DNA from: Opisthocomus hoazin
Lineage: Eukaryota; Chordata; Aves; Opisthocomiformes; Opisthocomidae
Length of the DNA stretch: 64,000 nucleotides
Direction: 5' to 3'
Assembly: GCF_030867145.1 (NCBI RefSeq)
Contig: NC_134427.1
Location: 15,461,001-15,525,000 of the forward strand
Each line of letters starts with the position of its first letter. The first letter of the stretch is position 1. The notes beneath the pieces are model-generated. The model made no database searches. It was not told the DNA's origin and worked only from the letters and a program-made list of their open reading frames with translations. The translations under genes were made by a program, and so were the position numbers. Of this stretch, positions 62,764 through 64,000 are shown in pieces.

Positions 62764-63711
62764 AGGGGAGCGGAGCGGGGGCCGGGCCGGGCCGCTCGCC
62801 CCCAGCATGGGGAGCAGCAGGCGGCCCCGGCCCCGCTCCGCGCTCCCGCCGCGCCGGCCCCGCTCCGCGCGGGTTCTGCGCTGCCCGCGGAGTCTGGCGG
62901 GTGCGGGAGTGGGAACCGCCGAGCGGCGGAGGGAGAGGACGGCTCCCACCCGCCGCTGCTGCGCTTGGAGGGGGCAATTAAATAAATTATTAATTGAATA
63001 TTAACGCCGTGCTAATAAAAATTAAATTTTCAAACGCTTGAGGAGCTGCACATAGGAAATATTGCTGCGGGATTTTTTTTTTTTTTGAGGGGGGAACAGT
63101 GCAGAAGAGGGGGAAGGACCCGCAGCCCAAAAGTTAGCATCGCCCTGCGGGTGCCTCGCCGGTCGCGTCTCTGCGCTGGCCACGCCGCTGCGAGCGTGTG
63201 GCACTTGGCGGAGCGGGAGCCAGCGCTGCCGGCCTCGCAGGGCTCCGCCGGTCCCGCCGGGCGTGAAACCAGCCCGTCATCGTTTGCACGCCTGCTTGTG
63301 CATCGGAGGTTATCGCACTTTTACGCGGGGAGGGGAGGGGGGGAATCGTCTTCCCTGCTGTTCTACCTGGCTGGCAGCTGGGAGATGGCAGCTCCAGCTG
63401 TTCAAGGGAGAAGTCATAGCCTGGCACCGCGTGTGCCATTCCAGGCCTGGCAGCCAGCTGAAACAAGTGTTGTATATCACTTCATGTATAACTCTTAATG
63501 GGCAGAAGTATGTGTACTTAATAGCCTGTCTCCAGCCTTTGGACATGATGTAAATATAGATGACTGTAAAACTTAATTCCGGTGACCGGTTTCGCTTGGC
63601 TCAAGTCTGCAACACGAGTGTCAAGGAGGAATAATTTAGGTGTCCGTGTTGGGGGTGGTAAGAGGTGTTGGGAGGGAAGAAAGGGTTGTGGTGTTGATCG
63701 GACGTCGCTTC

Positions 63712-63785
63712 AGGGGATGGTGGTGTGTGTGCCTGTGTAAATATATACATACCGTATATGTGTGCACACATATGCACACACACTG
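63712..63785. repeat. Alternating purine-pyrimidine tract
   Basis: TG/CA- and TA-rich tract of about 70 bases just upstream of the HMGB3 exon 2 polypyrimidine tract. It includes the perfect 18-base palindrome atatgtgtgcacacatat at 63,756-63,773. Sequences of this kind can adopt Z-DNA or a small cruciform. Confidence 0.8.
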
Positions 63786-63830
63786 ATCCATACATGCCTT
63801 CACTTGTTATTTTTTGTCTCTTCCCTACAG

Positions 63831-63987
63831 AGTCAAGATGGCTAAAGGTGATCCGAAGAAGCCCAAGGGCAAGATGTCTGCCTATGCCTTCTTTGTGCAG
63901 ACATGCCGTGAGGAACATAAGAAAAAGAACCCAGAGGTTCCAGTCAACTTTGCAGAGTTTTCCAAGAAGTGCTCAGAGAGGTGGAAG
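63831..63987 (+). CDS. HMGB3: HMGB3 exon 2, first coding exon
   Basis: The acceptor tctcttccctacag is followed by agtcaag and the ATG at 63,838 (strong context, A at -3 and G at +4). It encodes 50 residues starting [20 protein letters not shown] and ends RWK at the donor AAG|GTACCT (63,988), where HMGB genes are split. This is the first half of HMG box A. Landmarks are Cys23 and Cys45 (the redox pair of box A), Phe38 (the DNA-intercalating position) and Trp49 (hydrophobic core). Ala2, Lys10, Ala15 and the [11 protein letters not shown] segment distinguish HMGB3 from HMGB1 (Gly2, Arg10, Ser15, HPDASVNF) and HMGB2. HMGB3 is a nuclear non-histone protein that bends DNA and affects the balance of self-renewal and differentiation in blood progenitors. 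Box B and the acidic tail lie beyond the right edge. Confidence 0.97.
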
Positions 63988-64000
63988 GTACCTTAGTTTG
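63988..64000 (+). other. HMGB3: HMGB3 intron 2, first bases
   Basis: Starts with GTACCT. Reading through gives a TAG within a few codons, confirming that the coding exon ends at 63,987. Confidence 0.9.

Larger units (their letters stand above)
60420..62960. promoter_or_regulatory. HMGB3: CpG island of HMGB3
   Basis: About 2.5 kb of extremely GC- and CpG-rich DNA spanning the promoter, exon 1 and the start of intron 1. It contains a 22-base G-run at 62,217-62,238, 13 C at 61,379-61,391 and many G-runs able to form quadruplexes. GC drops abruptly after about 62,965. Edges are estimated by eye. Confidence 0.85.
61035..63830 (+). other. HMGB3: HMGB3 intron 1
   Basis: About 2.8 kb from the inferred exon 1 donor to the exon 2 acceptor. 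The first 1.9 kb is CpG island with a series of ATGGC sites of YY1 type (see the separate entry). The last 850 bases are ordinary, with a T-run at about 63,070 and an alternating purine-pyrimidine tract at 63,720-63,785. Open frames of 306 codons (minus) and 357 codons (plus) inside the island have GC-driven, low-complexity Arg/Ala/Gly/Pro content and are not called as genes. Confidence 0.6.

Noticed and set aside
61704..62985. Overlapping open frames of 306 codons (minus) and 357 codons (plus) in the HMGB3 island.
   Set aside because: Both are almost entirely Arg/Ala/Gly/Pro/Ser low complexity. GC content above 75% removes stops in most frames, both strands are open together, and neither has a recognisable domain.
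1..64000. Search for CRISPR arrays, tRNA or rRNA genes, operons or a prokaryotic-type defence system.
   Set aside because: The sequence is vertebrate nuclear DNA with introns and LINEs. I saw no regularly spaced direct repeats with unique spacers and no cloverleaf with A/B boxes that I could support.

Overview
This is vertebrate nuclear DNA, almost certainly from a bird. It has long introns, two CpG-island promoters, and several CR1 LINE fragments with the avian 3' ends (octamers of the ATTCTGTG / ATTCTATG type). Only two protein-coding genes can be supported, and each is only partly inside the window. At the right edge is the first coding exon of HMGB3 (+ strand). On the left is a minus-strand gene with three small exons, which I identify as CD99L2: a signal-peptide exon in a CpG island, a 66-bp exon encoding a CD99-type DDFSLEDAL motif, and a 39-bp basic/proline exon. 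All the splice phases agree. CD99L2 and HMGB3 are divergent neighbours on human Xq28 too, so the order looks conserved.

Layout. 1-21,423: 5' part of CD99L2 (minus), with exon 3 at 909-947, exon 2 at 2,725-2,790 and exon 1 at 21,366-21,423. Intron 1 is 18.6 kb and holds three CR1 fragments and a 22-bp minisatellite. About 20,690-21,900: CD99L2 CpG island. About 21,900-60,400: roughly 38 kb of intergenic DNA with three more CR1 fragments, a much older LINE relic, scattered possible regulatory elements and no recognisable gene. About 60,420-62,960: HMGB3 CpG island with paired CCAAT boxes, a likely untranslated exon 1 ending at 61,034, and a GC-rich start of intron 1 carrying a series of YY1-like ATGGC sites. 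63,831-63,987: HMGB3 exon 2 with the start codon. The other exons of both genes lie outside the window.

The two genes do not act in one pathway. CD99L2 is a cell-surface glycoprotein of leukocyte and endothelial adhesion; HMGB3 is a nuclear DNA-bending protein. Their promoters lie about 39.5 kb apart and fire away from each other, so any regulatory element between them could serve either one. The most notable non-coding signal is the YY1-like array in HMGB3 intron 1. Next come an 18-bp alternating purine-pyrimidine palindrome just before the HMGB3 exon 2 acceptor, and a 634-codon open frame running antisense to CD99L2 exon 1. Nothing in the window resembles a bacterial-type operon, CRISPR array or defence system.
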